A stretch of 64,000 nt of DNA from JBQKLI01 sp012798975 (GCF_052116305.1 NZ_JBQKLI010000011.1:19624-83623); one strand, 5' to 3'. Positions 26,231 through 35,412 are shown, numbered from the stretch's first letter. Notes: generated by a model from the sequence alone, not told the origin. Made by a program: numbers and translations.

Positions 26231-26897
26231 CTTTCTTCTCCAGCTGATATCCTGTATCCTTTTCTACCTTTACTTGGACAGAGGCATTTATCGCGTCCAG
26301 TTTTTTTCTAAGATAGGAAATATACACCCATACAATATTCTTTTCCACTTCAGTATCATAACCCCAGATCTTCTCCATAAATTCCTCCGGCGTTACCCAT
26401 CGTTTTGCAGTAATTAAGATCTCCATCATTTTGCATTCTTTATTGCCTAAGCGGATTGAGGAGGTTTCTGTTGAGAGTTCATAGGTCGACCGGTCCAGTT
26501 CTACATTTTCAAACCGAAGAAGGGGCGATGTATACTCTCCTTTTCTTTTTGTTATAATTTTTATTCTCGCTAAAAGTTCCGCCATTGCGAAGGGTTTCGT
26601 CAGATAGTCATCGGCTCCGTTTTCCAACCCTTCCAACTTATCCTGAATCTCGGCTTTCGCAGTTAGCATCAATATCGGTGTTTCGATGCCTTGACGTCTT
26701 GCTTCTTTCAAAACTTCAATCCCGTCTTTTTTCGGCATCATAATGTCGAGAAGGATCCCGTCATAATCCCGTTCTAAAGCATATTCCAAGGCCTTCTCTC
26801 CATCGTAAACAGCATCTACTTCATAATCGGAATGTTCTAAAATAGCCACTAGTGCATTGGATAATTCTCTTTCGTCTTCTGCCAGCAGTAGTCTCAT
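26223..26897 (-). CDS. OmpR-family response regulator
   Basis: 224 residues from the ATG at 26897 with AAGGAGGAAAT. The receiver domain has acidic Glu7-Asp8, phospho-acceptor Asp51 in GILLDIMMPKKDG and Lys in YLTKPFAMAELLARI. The C-terminal winged helix is seen in LGNKECKMMEILI and IWGYDTEVEKNIVWVYISYLRKKL. Its start overlaps the end of the alarmone synthetase gene by 4 bp (ATGA), so the synthetase and this two-component pair are one transcript. Confidence 0.95.
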   Translation of the reverse strand: MRLLLAEDERELSNALVAILEHSDYEVDAVYDGEKALEYALERDYDGILLDIMMPKKDGIEVLKEARRQGIETPILMLTAKAEIQDKLEGLENGADDYLTKPFAMAELLARIKIITKRKGEYTSPLLRFENVELDRSTYELSTETSSIRLGNKECKMMEILITAKRWVTPEEFMEKIWGYDTEVEKNIVWVYISYLRKKLDAINASVQVKVEKDTGYQLEKKDD

Positions 26898-27547
26898 ATT
26901 TCCTCCTTGATTTTTCCATCTATCCAATCTCGGATTGTCTGCATTGTCAAATCTGTAGAAGCCATTTCATCGGCACAGCGTTTTAATTCTTCTACGATCA
27001 TTTCGCTGTGTTCGATATCCCGCTTGTATTTTAATTGATGCTCGAGGCTTGCCCAACTGTCTTGGGAAATGGTGCGGATCTGTATTTCCATATGCATTTT
27101 ATCTACATTTTCATTCAATTTTCTGTCGATTTCCAGGATCATATGAAAACTTCGATAGCCGTTCGGTTTTGGATACTTGACATAGTCTTTCTCCTCAAGA
27201 ATCCGTACTCCTCCCATATTTTCAAAGTAATCCCGTATACTGTAGATATCTTCTAAAAATGCACAAACAACCCGGATCCCCGCGTAGTCGAAGAGATGTA
27301 TAAAACAGGTATCCAAATCGTAATGGAAACCCAATTTTTTAAGCTTGCACTCGATACTTTTCGGCTTTTTGATTCTCCACTTGAAATGCTCGATTCTTTT
27401 GCGGTCCAGATCTTCATCCATTTTTTCAAGACGCTCTATTTCAGCACTCATTTTATGTAGTTCTTCTTCTATTATGGATAGGGTATCTCCATAAAACGCC
27501 CGTTGGTCTTCTTCAATTTCAGGCTTTTTGATTTTTATTGACTGCAT
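26894..27547 (-). CDS. Small alarmone synthetase (RelQ/YjbM-type, (p)ppGpp synthetase)
   Basis: 217 residues, the size of single-domain synthetases. RIEHFKWRIKKPKSIECKLKKLG carries the substrate-binding Arg/Lys and H-F-K segment. DYAGIRVVCAFLEDIYSI is the conserved ATP/metal block, followed by YPKPNGYRSFHMILEI and MEIQIRTISQDSWASLEHQLKYK. It transfers pyrophosphate from ATP to GTP or GDP. No hydrolase domain is present. It is the first gene of a unit with a two-component system, an uncommon partner. Confidence 0.9.
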   Translation of the reverse strand: MQSIKIKKPEIEEDQRAFYGDTLSIIEEELHKMSAEIERLEKMDEDLDRKRIEHFKWRIKKPKSIECKLKKLGFHYDLDTCFIHLFDYAGIRVVCAFLEDIYSIRDYFENMGGVRILEEKDYVKYPKPNGYRSFHMILEIDRKLNENVDKMHMEIQIRTISQDSWASLEHQLKYKRDIEHSEMIVEELKRCADEMASTDLTMQTIRDWIDGKIKEEI

Positions 27548-27596
27548 AATTTCTCCTTGTTTTAAAGGGAGGATTCCCTCGTTATTAAAAATATTA

Positions 27597-27656
27597 TTTA
27601 TTTATATAGTTTCTCAAAATCATATGTAGGAATTGAGGAGATAAACTATAAATAAA
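27597..27656. terminator. Long AT-rich hairpin after the DUF1275 gene
   Basis: TTTATTTATATAGTTTCTC and GAGATAAACTATAAATAAA pair over about 17 bp around a 22-nt loop. It lies 11 bp beyond the DUF1275 stop and probably ends that transcript, though the T run is broken. Confidence 0.5.
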
Positions 27657-27667
27657 TGATACGAGTT

Positions 27668-28357
27668 TTATTTATAAAAATGTCTGCTTTCATTTTTGTG
27701 AAGGCTTCGAAGATAAAAGAAAACCAAAGCTGCTGCTATATACAGCAGGCTGATGACTTTGTAAATCCACTCTATATGATGGATTATAATATACGCACCC
27801 AATAATCCTCCTATAAAAAATATCATTATATTTATGGTGTAAAAAAAAGCCTTCCAGAGATTCAGCTTGTTTCCTCGAAGAGCTCTGCCGTATATTACCC
27901 CTGCATCACTTAAATATCCGGTCATATGAGCTGTTCGGACAATCGCCCCTTTCCAATAAAGGAAAAAACCATTCTGGCTGCCTACAATAAAAGCCAAAAT
28001 ATAGGCCATGATATTCCTCTCCCGAAAGACAAAAGAAGCAGCAGTAATAATCATTGCATAACCGATCAAAAGCAGTCCATACCGCAGCCGTAGCTGAAAC
28101 TTCTGTTTCGAAAAAACAATCCCTGAAAATAATGAACCTAGAAAAAAGCAGGCTATCAGTATAAAGTACACAATAAAGATATCCCATTTTCCCAGGGTAG
28201 AATTGACAGCCATTTGGGCAATCTTACCCGAAACATAAGTGATGGGAAGGCTAAACTGCATCAGACCTACAGCGTTGATGCAGCCTGCAATCAGTGTTAA
28301 ATTAAATATCCATAGGTACATGATCTGATCTCTATATTTGTCGATTTTCTTTTCCAT
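27668..28357 (-). CDS. DUF1275 (YoaK-like) membrane protein
   Basis: 229 residues from the ATG at 28357, ten bases after the glpK stop. About six membrane segments; LWIFNLTLIAGCINAVGLMQFSLPITYVSGKIAQ and GSQNGFFLYWKGAIVRTAHMTGYLSDAGVIYGR are the recognisable family blocks. Function is unknown. It is probably cotranscribed with glpK. Confidence 0.85.
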   Translation of the reverse strand: MEKKIDKYRDQIMYLWIFNLTLIAGCINAVGLMQFSLPITYVSGKIAQMAVNSTLGKWDIFIVYFILIACFFLGSLFSGIVFSKQKFQLRLRYGLLLIGYAMIITAASFVFRERNIMAYILAFIVGSQNGFFLYWKGAIVRTAHMTGYLSDAGVIYGRALRGNKLNLWKAFFYTINIMIFFIGGLLGAYIIIHHIEWIYKVISLLYIAAALVFFYLRSLHKNESRHFYK

Positions 28358-28367
28358 TTTCCCGCTC

Positions 28368-29864
28368 CTAGGAATCCTTTGCCCAGTTTTTCGCATACTC
28401 AACAGCTTTCTTCCACCTTTTATATTTCTTTTCCCTTTCCTCGATACTCATTTCGGAGTGAAATTCTCTCGATACTTTTCTATATTTTCGGATCTCGTCT
28501 TTATCTTTCCAAAAACCTGCAGCAAGACCTGCTAGATAGGCAGCGCCTAAAGCGGTACTTTCAAAAAGAACCGGACGCTCTACAGAGACATTCATAATGT
28601 CCGATTGAAACTGCATTAGAAAATCATTGTTGCTGGCTCCCCCGTCTACTTTTAAAGATTTAAGCTTTATCGAACCTTCTTTCTCCATCGCTTCTAACAC
28701 ATCCTTTGACAAAAAGGCTATGGATTCCAAAGCTGCCCTTACAATATGATATTTGCTTACTCCTCTTGTGATTCCCACAATAGTCCCTCGGGCATACTGA
28801 TTCCAGTAGGGAGCACCCAGCCCAGTAAACGCAGGCACAAAATAACAGTCCTTGGTGTCTTCTACTTTAGAAGCCATATAAGCCGTATCTTCGGCTTCGT
28901 CTACTATACGAAGATCATCTCTCAGCCACTGTATAGCAGATCCAGCCACAAATATAGACCCTTCTATGGCATAGCAGATACCTTCCTTGTCTTTCCAGGC
29001 AACGGTCGTTAAAAGACCGTTCTCGCTGTATACCGGTTTTTCTCCAGTATTCATAAGAAGAAAGGCCCCTGTTCCATATGTATTTTTCGCTTCTCCTTCT
29101 TCAAAACAGCTCTGACCGAATAATGCAGACTGCTGATCCCCGATAAGGGAGGCGATGGGAATCTCTCCCCCTAGATATTCGCTGTCTGTATATCCGTAGA
29201 TCTGGCTGCTGTCGCCAACTATAGGAAGAATTTCTTTTGGTATTGAGAAAAAGTCTAAAAGTTCTTTATCCCACTCTAGCTTATTGATATTAAAAAGCAT
29301 CGTTCGAGAAGCGTTGGATACGTCTGTCCCATGTACTTTTCCTTTCGTTAATTTCCATAACAGCCAGCTATCTACTGTTCCAAATAATATCTCGCCATTT
29401 TCCGCCCTTTCTCGGGCCCCCTCTACATTTTCCAGTATCCACCGGATCTTTGTAGCTGAAAAATAAGCATCGATCTTTAAGCCTGTTTTTTCTCGAATAA
29501 ACTCTTCATATCCTTCTTGTATCAGCTGATCGCAATAGTCTGAAGTTCGTCTGCACTGCCAGCCTATAGCAGGGTACACGGGTTCTCCTGTTCTTTTGTC
29601 CCAAAGAATCGTCGTCTCCCTTTGATTCGAAATCCCGATCGCTGCGATATCATTATGAGAGATCCCTCTGTCGCTGAGAACTTCTACGGCACAGCTTATT
29701 TGGGAAGACCAGATCTTTTTAGGATCCTGTTCCACCCAACCCGGTTTAGGGTAACTTTGTCTAAACTCCTTTTGAGCTGTAGAAAGGATTTCCCCTTCTT
29801 TAGAAAAAAGGATACAACGATTGCTCGTTGTACCCGCATCAAAACTCATTATATATTTGCCCAT
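28368..29864 (-). CDS. glpK: Glycerol kinase
   Basis: 498 residues from the ATG at 29864, the normal GlpK length. FGGY kinase marks are YIMSFDAGTTSNRCILF, IGISNQRETTILWDKRTG, GYTDSEYLGGEIPIASLIGDQQSALFG, YGTGAFLLMNTG and LKVDGGASNNDFLMQFQSD. It phosphorylates glycerol to glycerol 3-phosphate. No glpF or glpD adjoins it. It lies between glgX and a DUF1275 gene, with gaps of 79 and 10 bp. Confidence 0.95.
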   Translation of the reverse strand: MGKYIMSFDAGTTSNRCILFSKEGEILSTAQKEFRQSYPKPGWVEQDPKKIWSSQISCAVEVLSDRGISHNDIAAIGISNQRETTILWDKRTGEPVYPAIGWQCRRTSDYCDQLIQEGYEEFIREKTGLKIDAYFSATKIRWILENVEGARERAENGEILFGTVDSWLLWKLTKGKVHGTDVSNASRTMLFNINKLEWDKELLDFFSIPKEILPIVGDSSQIYGYTDSEYLGGEIPIASLIGDQQSALFGQSCFEEGEAKNTYGTGAFLLMNTGEKPVYSENGLLTTVAWKDKEGICYAIEGSIFVAGSAIQWLRDDLRIVDEAEDTAYMASKVEDTKDCYFVPAFTGLGAPYWNQYARGTIVGITRGVSKYHIVRAALESIAFLSKDVLEAMEKEGSIKLKSLKVDGGASNNDFLMQFQSDIMNVSVERPVLFESTALGAAYLAGLAAGFWKDKDEIRKYRKVSREFHSEMSIEEREKKYKRWKKAVEYAKNWAKDS

Positions 29865-29943
29865 AATAGCCTCCGATACTTTGATATTCACTCTTTCTCT
29901 TATTATAACATTGGTGAAAAGATAAACAAAAGGCTCATGCTGC

Positions 29944-32052
29944 CTAGGCTTTCCACGCTGTGAAAACCATAATACCCCGTCCTGGTACTTCGATCTTGTT
30001 ATTCTCAACATATTTTTCTAAAAAGTATCCTATATCCTGTCCCTTTTCGCCAGACGTATCAATTCGAAGCTTCCATTTGCATCCTACAGGCGGCTCTGGC
30101 AGATTGATCGGGATATCTTCCCAGTACATATTCGCTGCTAAAAATATAATATCCTCTGTATCCCTGTCATCTAAAACTCCGCTAAAACGGATACCTATAT
30201 AACGGTCGATTTCTCGAAACTGTTCTACAGGGCCCCAGTTGTCGTAGAACTTGCAGGAGCCGTAAGCTCCTACTTTTAACACAGGATGTTTCTTTCGAAA
30301 AAGAATTAATTTTCGTACAAAATAATATAAATCCCTGTTTTTTTCCAGATCCTTCCAATTCAGCCAAGATATTTCATTGTCTTGGCAGTAAGGGTTGTTG
30401 TTTCCCTTTTGACTGTTCCCAAACTCATCTCCGGCGAGAATCATCGGAGTACCTCGGCTCAGAAGCAGTATTGTAAAAGCATTGCGAACCATCCTTCGTC
30501 TTAAAGCAATAACCTTTGGATCTTCTGTTTCTCCTTCCACACCGCAATTCCAGCTGTTGTTGTTATTTTCTCCATCTGTATTATCCCAGCCGTTGGCTTC
30601 GTTGTGTTTTTCATTATAGCTGTACAAATCGTGGAGAGTGAAGCCGTCGTGGCAGGTTATAAAGTTTATAGAGGCATCATCTCTGATTTCCGGATCATAA
30701 ATATCGATAGATCCTGCTATCCGAATCGCTGCGGCATTTGCCATGCCCATATCCCCTTTTAAAAATCGTCTAATATCATCCCGGTACTTTCCGTTCCATT
30801 CCGACCACCGTTCAAAGTCGGGAAAACTCCCTACTTGATATAGCCCTCCTGCATCCCAGGCCTCGGCGATAAGTTTTACTTTCGACAATAAAGGATCGTA
30901 GGCAAGCTCTTTAATCAAAGGCGGATTTTCTAGAGGCTTTCCATACTCGTCTCTTCCTAAAATCGAAGCTAAATCGAAACGAAAACCGTCTATATGGTAT
31001 TCTGTTACCCAGTAGCGCATGCTTTCCATAATAAAATTCTGAACTACGGGATGATTGGCATTGAGGGTATTACCGGTTCCGCTGTAATTGGCATAATGTC
31101 CATTTTCATCCAGCATATAATAAATATGATTGTCAAAACCTTTAAACGAAAAGAACAGCCCATCCTCATTACCTTCTGCTGTATGATTATAGACGACATC
31201 AAGAAATACTTGAATTCCGTTTTTATGCATTTCTTTTATAAGGGTTTTCAGTTCTTCCCCTTCTCGATTATGCTCTACCTCGGCAGAGTAGGCAGTATTC
31301 GGCGCAAAAAAAGCAACAGGATTGTAGCCCCAATAATTCAGCAGTTCCTTCCCCTTATAATATCTATTCTCAGAGCGCTCATCAAATTCAAAGACAGGCA
31401 TAAGTTCCACTGTATTGATTCCAAGAGATTTCAAATAGGGAATCTTATCGATAAGTCCGCTGAATGTTCCAGGATTTTTAACCCTGTCTTGGTCTTCCAT
31501 AATCGTAAAACCTCTAACATGAAGTTCGTATATAATCATATCCTTCATATCAATATTAGGCTGCTTGTCTTTTCCCCAGTCAAAATCGCTGGAAGTTACC
31601 CTTCCATGATAATGCTCTTTCTTCTTTTCTGCTCCCCAAATCCTCTGTCCTGCTACGGCATTCGCATAAGGATCCAGAAGATCTTGCCTTCCATCGAAAA
31701 TATAACCTTTTTTTGGATTAAAAGGTCCTTCTACACGATAAGCATATTCAAATTCTCTATAATCCAAATCAAAAACGATCATAGAATACACATCCCCGAT
31801 CTTATAGTCTTCCGGGAAAGGTATCTTTGCATAGGGCTCTTCTTCATGACGTTTAAATAAAAGAAGGGTTACAGCCGTTCCTTTCTGGGTATGGACTGTA
31901 AAACTAATCCCTCCCGGAAGCACTGTTGCTCCATTTTCCAAATAATACCCCGGGCGGATATAAAACCCTTCCACCTCGTGTAATGGAACCATATTATTTC
32001 CGTACTCTTTCGCAAATTTTTCTCTTATATGAGTTTTTATCGTTCTGCTCAT
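29944..32052 (-). CDS. glgX: Glycogen debranching enzyme (GlgX-type, GH13)
   Basis: 702 residues. An N-terminal CBM48-like domain (GYYLENGATVLPGGISFTV) precedes the GH13 barrel. The four conserved regions are DVVYNHTAEG, DGFRFDLASILG (catalytic Asp), LIAEAWDAGG (catalytic Glu) and FITCHDGFTLHD. It cleaves alpha-1,6 branches of glycogen or related glucans. The ATG follows GGGGGATACT. No other glycogen genes are near; upstream lie two lipid-kinase-like genes. Confidence 0.93.
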   Translation of the reverse strand: MSRTIKTHIREKFAKEYGNNMVPLHEVEGFYIRPGYYLENGATVLPGGISFTVHTQKGTAVTLLLFKRHEEEPYAKIPFPEDYKIGDVYSMIVFDLDYREFEYAYRVEGPFNPKKGYIFDGRQDLLDPYANAVAGQRIWGAEKKKEHYHGRVTSSDFDWGKDKQPNIDMKDMIIYELHVRGFTIMEDQDRVKNPGTFSGLIDKIPYLKSLGINTVELMPVFEFDERSENRYYKGKELLNYWGYNPVAFFAPNTAYSAEVEHNREGEELKTLIKEMHKNGIQVFLDVVYNHTAEGNEDGLFFSFKGFDNHIYYMLDENGHYANYSGTGNTLNANHPVVQNFIMESMRYWVTEYHIDGFRFDLASILGRDEYGKPLENPPLIKELAYDPLLSKVKLIAEAWDAGGLYQVGSFPDFERWSEWNGKYRDDIRRFLKGDMGMANAAAIRIAGSIDIYDPEIRDDASINFITCHDGFTLHDLYSYNEKHNEANGWDNTDGENNNNSWNCGVEGETEDPKVIALRRRMVRNAFTILLLSRGTPMILAGDEFGNSQKGNNNPYCQDNEISWLNWKDLEKNRDLYYFVRKLILFRKKHPVLKVGAYGSCKFYDNWGPVEQFREIDRYIGIRFSGVLDDRDTEDIIFLAANMYWEDIPINLPEPPVGCKWKLRIDTSGEKGQDIGYFLEKYVENNKIEVPGRGIMVFTAWKA

Positions 32053-32069
32053 AGTATCCCCCTAAACGA

Positions 32070-32948
32070 TCAAGGTATATAAACCTCGATTTTTTCCTGC
32101 AGTACTTCAAGTTCAATAGGAAGTTTCGGTCCTTCGTCCCCGTCTACATCCGTCGGAAGAGTTTCCCCTTCTTTACTGTATATCCTGCCTTTGCAGCCCT
32201 TTAAAACTCGGACTTTTTCGTGTTCCTCTACTTCTCCTAAAACAGCCTTTCCTACCAATGCCAGTTTATCAACAGTCGTATTTTCTCCTAATATAAAAAT
32301 ACTCATTTTCCCATTGGACTCTTCTTCGTTGGAAAATTGAATTCCATGAATACTCGTTTTTAAAGCTATTACTACATTGCTGATCATCCCTGTAAATGTA
32401 TCTTCTTCCGTTTCGATAGTCAAAGGATAAAGCTTCTCCTCTTTAAAACTTTTTACAGAATCAAAAACATAGGCCATAGGACCCCATTTATTTTTATCTT
32501 CTGTGCTTACATCCATTAAAGCTTCGGATACCGTACCGATACTTACCCGCATGGTGAAATACTTGTCGTTAATTTTGCCTATATCGATAGTATCTGTCTT
32601 CTCTGCAGTGAAATTTTCTATAGCTTCTTCCATAACAGGAGAAATCCCTATAGTGCGGGCGAGGTCATTTACTGTACCTCCTGGGAAAATCCCAAGCTTT
32701 ATCTTAGAATCCCTGTTGGCAATTTCCTCGATGATCTGGTTTACTGTACCGTCTCCGCCTACAGAAAATACGGCTTCTGCCTTTTCTTTAAAGGTTTTCG
32801 CCATCGCCTCCTGCACTTCTTCTCTATTCTCAACAATAATTGTTTCTACTTTATCAAAACTCTCCAGAAGCTTTGCCTCGATAGCACTCCGATAATCGCA
32901 GCCTACTTTCTTTCCAGAAAAGGGGTTGATTAGAACAAAGGCTTTCAT
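32070..32948 (-). CDS. Diacylglycerol kinase-catalytic domain (YegS/BmrU-like) protein, copy 2
   Basis: 292 residues from the ATG at 32948, with GGAGG eight bases upstream. NPFSGKKVG, VFSVGGDGTVNQIIEEI and GIFPGGTVNDLARTIGI are the nucleotide-binding signatures of the DAGK/sphingosine-kinase superfamily. These enzymes phosphorylate diacylglycerol or other lipids at the membrane. It is a clear tandem paralogue of the next gene upstream, 17 bp away, and ends 17 bp before glgX. Confidence 0.88.
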   Translation of the reverse strand: MKAFVLINPFSGKKVGCDYRSAIEAKLLESFDKVETIIVENREEVQEAMAKTFKEKAEAVFSVGGDGTVNQIIEEIANRDSKIKLGIFPGGTVNDLARTIGISPVMEEAIENFTAEKTDTIDIGKINDKYFTMRVSIGTVSEALMDVSTEDKNKWGPMAYVFDSVKSFKEEKLYPLTIETEEDTFTGMISNVVIALKTSIHGIQFSNEEESNGKMSIFILGENTTVDKLALVGKAVLGEVEEHEKVRVLKGCKGRIYSKEGETLPTDVDGDEGPKLPIELEVLQEKIEVYIP

Positions 32949-32965
32949 CAGAATTTCCTCCACTT

Positions 32966-33859
32966 CTATGATTGATCTACATAATATGCATCTAAATGAT
33001 GGGGCAGAACTTCAGCAGTGAAAGGAACCTTTCCTCCCAGATCGCCGTCAGAATCGTACTCGACCTCTTCGCCCTCTGCACTTTCTACCCTTGCTATTTT
33101 GCATTTTACCGCTTTTACACGATCATCTTCCTCCAATGACCCTTTTAGCGCTTCTCCCAAGGCCTGAGCCTTTTCAAAAATATCTGTTTTCTTCAAAAGG
33201 TACATCATGAGACAGCCGTCAGATATCGTATGCCCAGTTCCTGCAAACTCGATATCGCCGATCTGATCCGACAGCGCGATAAAAACATGACTGTATTCTC
33301 CTTCCAAAATCTCCCCATCGTGATCTATTTTCAAAGAATAAAGCTTCTCGCCTGTAATATTCTTAATAATATTGGACAAATAGGCAAAAGGACCCCATTT
33401 TGTCTTTTCTTCTCCGCTTACATCGTGTATCGCTTCGGGAATCGCTCCAATACTTACAGCATAGCAGAAGTACTCTTCTTCGACTTTTCCAATATCTATT
33501 TTTTTATGCTTCTTAAAATCAAGTACCTCTATCGCCTCATCAATATCCATAGGAATTCCTAAAACCCTAGCAAGATTGTTAACAGTTCCTCCGGGAAAAA
33601 CCCCAAACTTCGGGCGGTACTCTTCTTCTGCAAGACCTTTCACACCTTCGTTTACCGTGCCGTCGCCTCCTAAAACAAAAACTGTATCTGCTTTTTCTCT
33701 GGCTGCTTTTCTCGCAAACTCTTCAGCATCTCCACCCTTTTCAGTAAATAGGATTTCTACTTCATCAAAATAAGATGAAAACTTTTTTTCGATTTTTTCT
33801 TTATAAGATTTTCCTTCTTCATTCCCAGATGCGGGATTAATAATCACAACAGCTTTCAT
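32966..33859 (-). CDS. Diacylglycerol kinase-catalytic domain (YegS/BmrU-like) protein, copy 1
   Basis: 297 residues from the ATG at 33859 with GGAGGT. NPASGNEEGKSYK, VFVLGGDGTVNEGVKGL and GVFPGGTVNNLARVLGIP repeat the motifs of the neighbouring gene. The two proteins align along their whole length (both have YFxxxVSIGxxxEAxxDVS and KTKWGPFAYL-like stretches), so they arose by tandem duplication. Both keep the GGDGT catalytic loop. Lipid substrate unknown. Confidence 0.88.
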   Translation of the reverse strand: MKAVVIINPASGNEEGKSYKEKIEKKFSSYFDEVEILFTEKGGDAEEFARKAAREKADTVFVLGGDGTVNEGVKGLAEEEYRPKFGVFPGGTVNNLARVLGIPMDIDEAIEVLDFKKHKKIDIGKVEEEYFCYAVSIGAIPEAIHDVSGEEKTKWGPFAYLSNIIKNITGEKLYSLKIDHDGEILEGEYSHVFIALSDQIGDIEFAGTGHTISDGCLMMYLLKKTDIFEKAQALGEALKGSLEEDDRVKAVKCKIARVESAEGEEVEYDSDGDLGGKVPFTAEVLPHHLDAYYVDQS

Positions 33860-33938
33860 ATTTTCGACCTCCATTAGTGTTTCATATATACCCCATTTGA
33901 GAAAGGGTATTAAATTTCATATCCTTTCGAAAAACAAA

Positions 33939-33963
33939 GAAAGCAGAAAATTTTTCTGCTTTC
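33939..33963 (-). terminator. Hairpin after the first small membrane protein gene
   Basis: GAAAGCAGAAAA and its complement form a 12-bp stem 13 bp beyond the 33976 stop. The following minus-strand bases are T-rich (TTTGTTTTT). Confidence 0.6.
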
Positions 33964-33975
33964 ACCCTTTCAAAA

Positions 33976-34188
33976 CTAATTCATAATATAAAAAAGACTC
34001 ACAACTATTATAATTCCTATCTGAAGAACTCTATTTGACGAATCCTTCACGATATAAATACTGTATAAATTCGCTAAAGCAAAAGCGATAAAAGCAATAT
34101 TTGAAAACACTGTCCCTTGTAAAAACAGAGAACATACTATTGAAATCACAGCCAGTGCTAAAATCCCGATTCTATGATAATTTCCCAT
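33976..34188 (-). CDS. Small two- to three-span membrane protein, paralogue 1
   Basis: 70 residues, nearly all hydrophobic: IGILALAVISIVCSLFLQG, then FSNIAFIAFALANLYSIYIVKD, then RVLQIGIIIVVSLFYIM. The order of hydrophobic blocks and the S-S-N-R/K-S-R-A-L-Q loop match the next gene upstream (34262-34474). They look like diverged tandem copies. No family is recognised. It follows a weak TTAAGATGGG start region. Confidence 0.6.
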   Translation of the reverse strand: MGNYHRIGILALAVISIVCSLFLQGTVFSNIAFIAFALANLYSIYIVKDSSNRVLQIGIIIVVSLFYIMN

Positions 34189-34261
34189 CTTAATTCCTCA
34201 ATATTTTTCGTTTATAACAACCTTCATTTTCAAATAGTATACATATTTCCTGCTACATAAA

Positions 34262-34474
34262 TTACAATACCCCGATCATCACTAAAAGCACCGCCTGCAG
34301 CGCTCTGCTTTTTCCTTCGCTTTTCACCAAAAGATTTAAAAGATTCATCATTGTGAAAATCACAAAAACGATATTTGTCACCATATTCTTTCCTAAGAGA
34401 ACAGAACTGGCAAGAAAAGCAATCGCTAAGATGATTACTCCCAAATAAGTCAAATCTTCAATTTGATTTTTCAT
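34262..34474 (-). CDS. Small two- to three-span membrane protein, paralogue 2
   Basis: 70 residues: YLGVIILAIAFLASSVLLGK, VTNIVFVIFTMMNLLNLLVK, SRALQAVLLVMIGVL. It has the same length and segment order as the gene at 33976. GGGAGCG precedes the ATG. Function unknown; the pair belongs to a cluster of tiny membrane proteins. Confidence 0.6.
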   Translation of the reverse strand: MKNQIEDLTYLGVIILAIAFLASSVLLGKNMVTNIVFVIFTMMNLLNLLVKSEGKSRALQAVLLVMIGVL

Positions 34475-34577
34475 AATACGCTCCCTTGATTATTTGTATC
34501 TGCATTTATATATAGTATACCCTATTTTTGGATCGTATTATACGGCGATATTTTCTTTCAATTTCCTGTTAATCCGG

Positions 34578-34736
34578 CTATATCTTATCCATCAGAAACC
34601 AAAAAACAAGCAGTCCAGCGATGAGCAGCACAAAATAAAAGACATTTCCGATAAAACCATTTATTTGAAGTATTGCTAAAATGATTATATAAAGAGACAT
34701 GATTATTCTTAAACGCAATTTCTTTCTTTTATACAT
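34578..34736 (-). CDS. 52-residue membrane protein
   Basis: A strong GGAGGTCAGGAAA site precedes the ATG at 34736. The protein opens with a basic head (MYKRKKLRLR), then two membrane segments (IIMSLYIIILAILQINGF; VFYFVLLIAGLLVFWFLMD). It fits the run of small membrane proteins around it. I do not recognise a family. Confidence 0.6.
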   Translation of the reverse strand: MYKRKKLRLRIIMSLYIIILAILQINGFIGNVFYFVLLIAGLLVFWFLMDKI

Positions 34737-34779
34737 TTTCCTGACCTCCTGTTTACCTGTTCAAGTTTATTATAAAGGC

Positions 34780-34976
34780 TTATTCTCCCGCTTCTCGTCT
34801 GCAAGAGATGCCATTTGTTCTAAGGCTTTTAACAGCATAGTAAAACTCTATCGGACTATAGGCTAATATCATATATAGAAAATTATCGACTTTGCTTGTA
34901 AAATACCCGGGTCAATAAGCTGGAAAAGATGAAACAAAAGTCCCGCCGTAAAGAGATAGACCATTCCTCTTTTCAT
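34780..34976 (-). pseudogene. Frameshifted small membrane protein gene
   Basis: An ATG at 34976 with AAGGAG starts MKRGMVYLFTAGLLFHLFQ, continuing LIDPG. In the next frame the sense continues as YFTSKVDNFLYMILAYSPIE and FYYAVKSLRTNGIS to a TAA at 34780. The total length (197 bp) is not a multiple of three, consistent with one indel near 34909. A frame-0 reading stops after 35 residues. Confidence 0.5.
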
Positions 34977-34979
34977 TTT

Positions 34980-35260
34980 CTCCTTCTTCGAATAATAACT
35001 GTACGGATATTCTGCTGTCTTGATCTATCGGAGAATTAAAACTCCTGCTATAACAGCTGCGCCTATTTTGTTTACATTAAAATAAAATGTGATAGCGCAT
35101 AATATTGCAAAACAAAATAATAAGGCTAACGGATGATTTTATAAGATCTTCTTGTATTCACCGTATTTTCTTACTACTCCTTTTATATCGGTCTCTCTGG
35201 TCTTCTTTCTGTTCCTCTCCTTTAACTCCAAGCTCTCTTTTAACAATACTCTTTCTAAGA
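34980..35260 (-). pseudogene. Degraded membrane protein remnant
   Basis: Minus-strand frames give VKRELGVKGEEQKEDQRD, then after a shift VVRKYGEYKKIL, a stop, and NHPLALLFCFAILCAITFYF with NVNKIGAAVIAGVLIL, then another stop. The pieces read like one protein with a charged head and two membrane spans, broken by at least one shift and two stops. No clear start remains. Confidence 0.4.
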
Positions 35261-35377
35261 TATATTTATTATAAGTATATCACCCTTTACTTTAATTTCC
35301 TGAAAATTTTATTAAGGTTTGAAAAGTCGGATTAAAGGTTGTGATTCCTTTTATAAAACGCTATTTATTTCATCGCA

Positions 35378-35412
35378 CAAAAAAAGATCAGCATTTTTCC
35401 GCCGACCTTTTT
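35378..35412 (-). terminator. Terminator after the 148-residue membrane protein gene
   Basis: On the minus strand AAGGTCGGC pairs with GCTGATCTT (two G-U), loop GGAAAAAT, followed by T7. It lies about 85 bp after the stop at 35496. Confidence 0.6.

Noticed and set aside
30994..31860. A 288-codon open frame on the plus strand
   Set aside because: It lies wholly antisense to the well-supported glgX gene, has no ribosome binding site or domain, and is a composition shadow.
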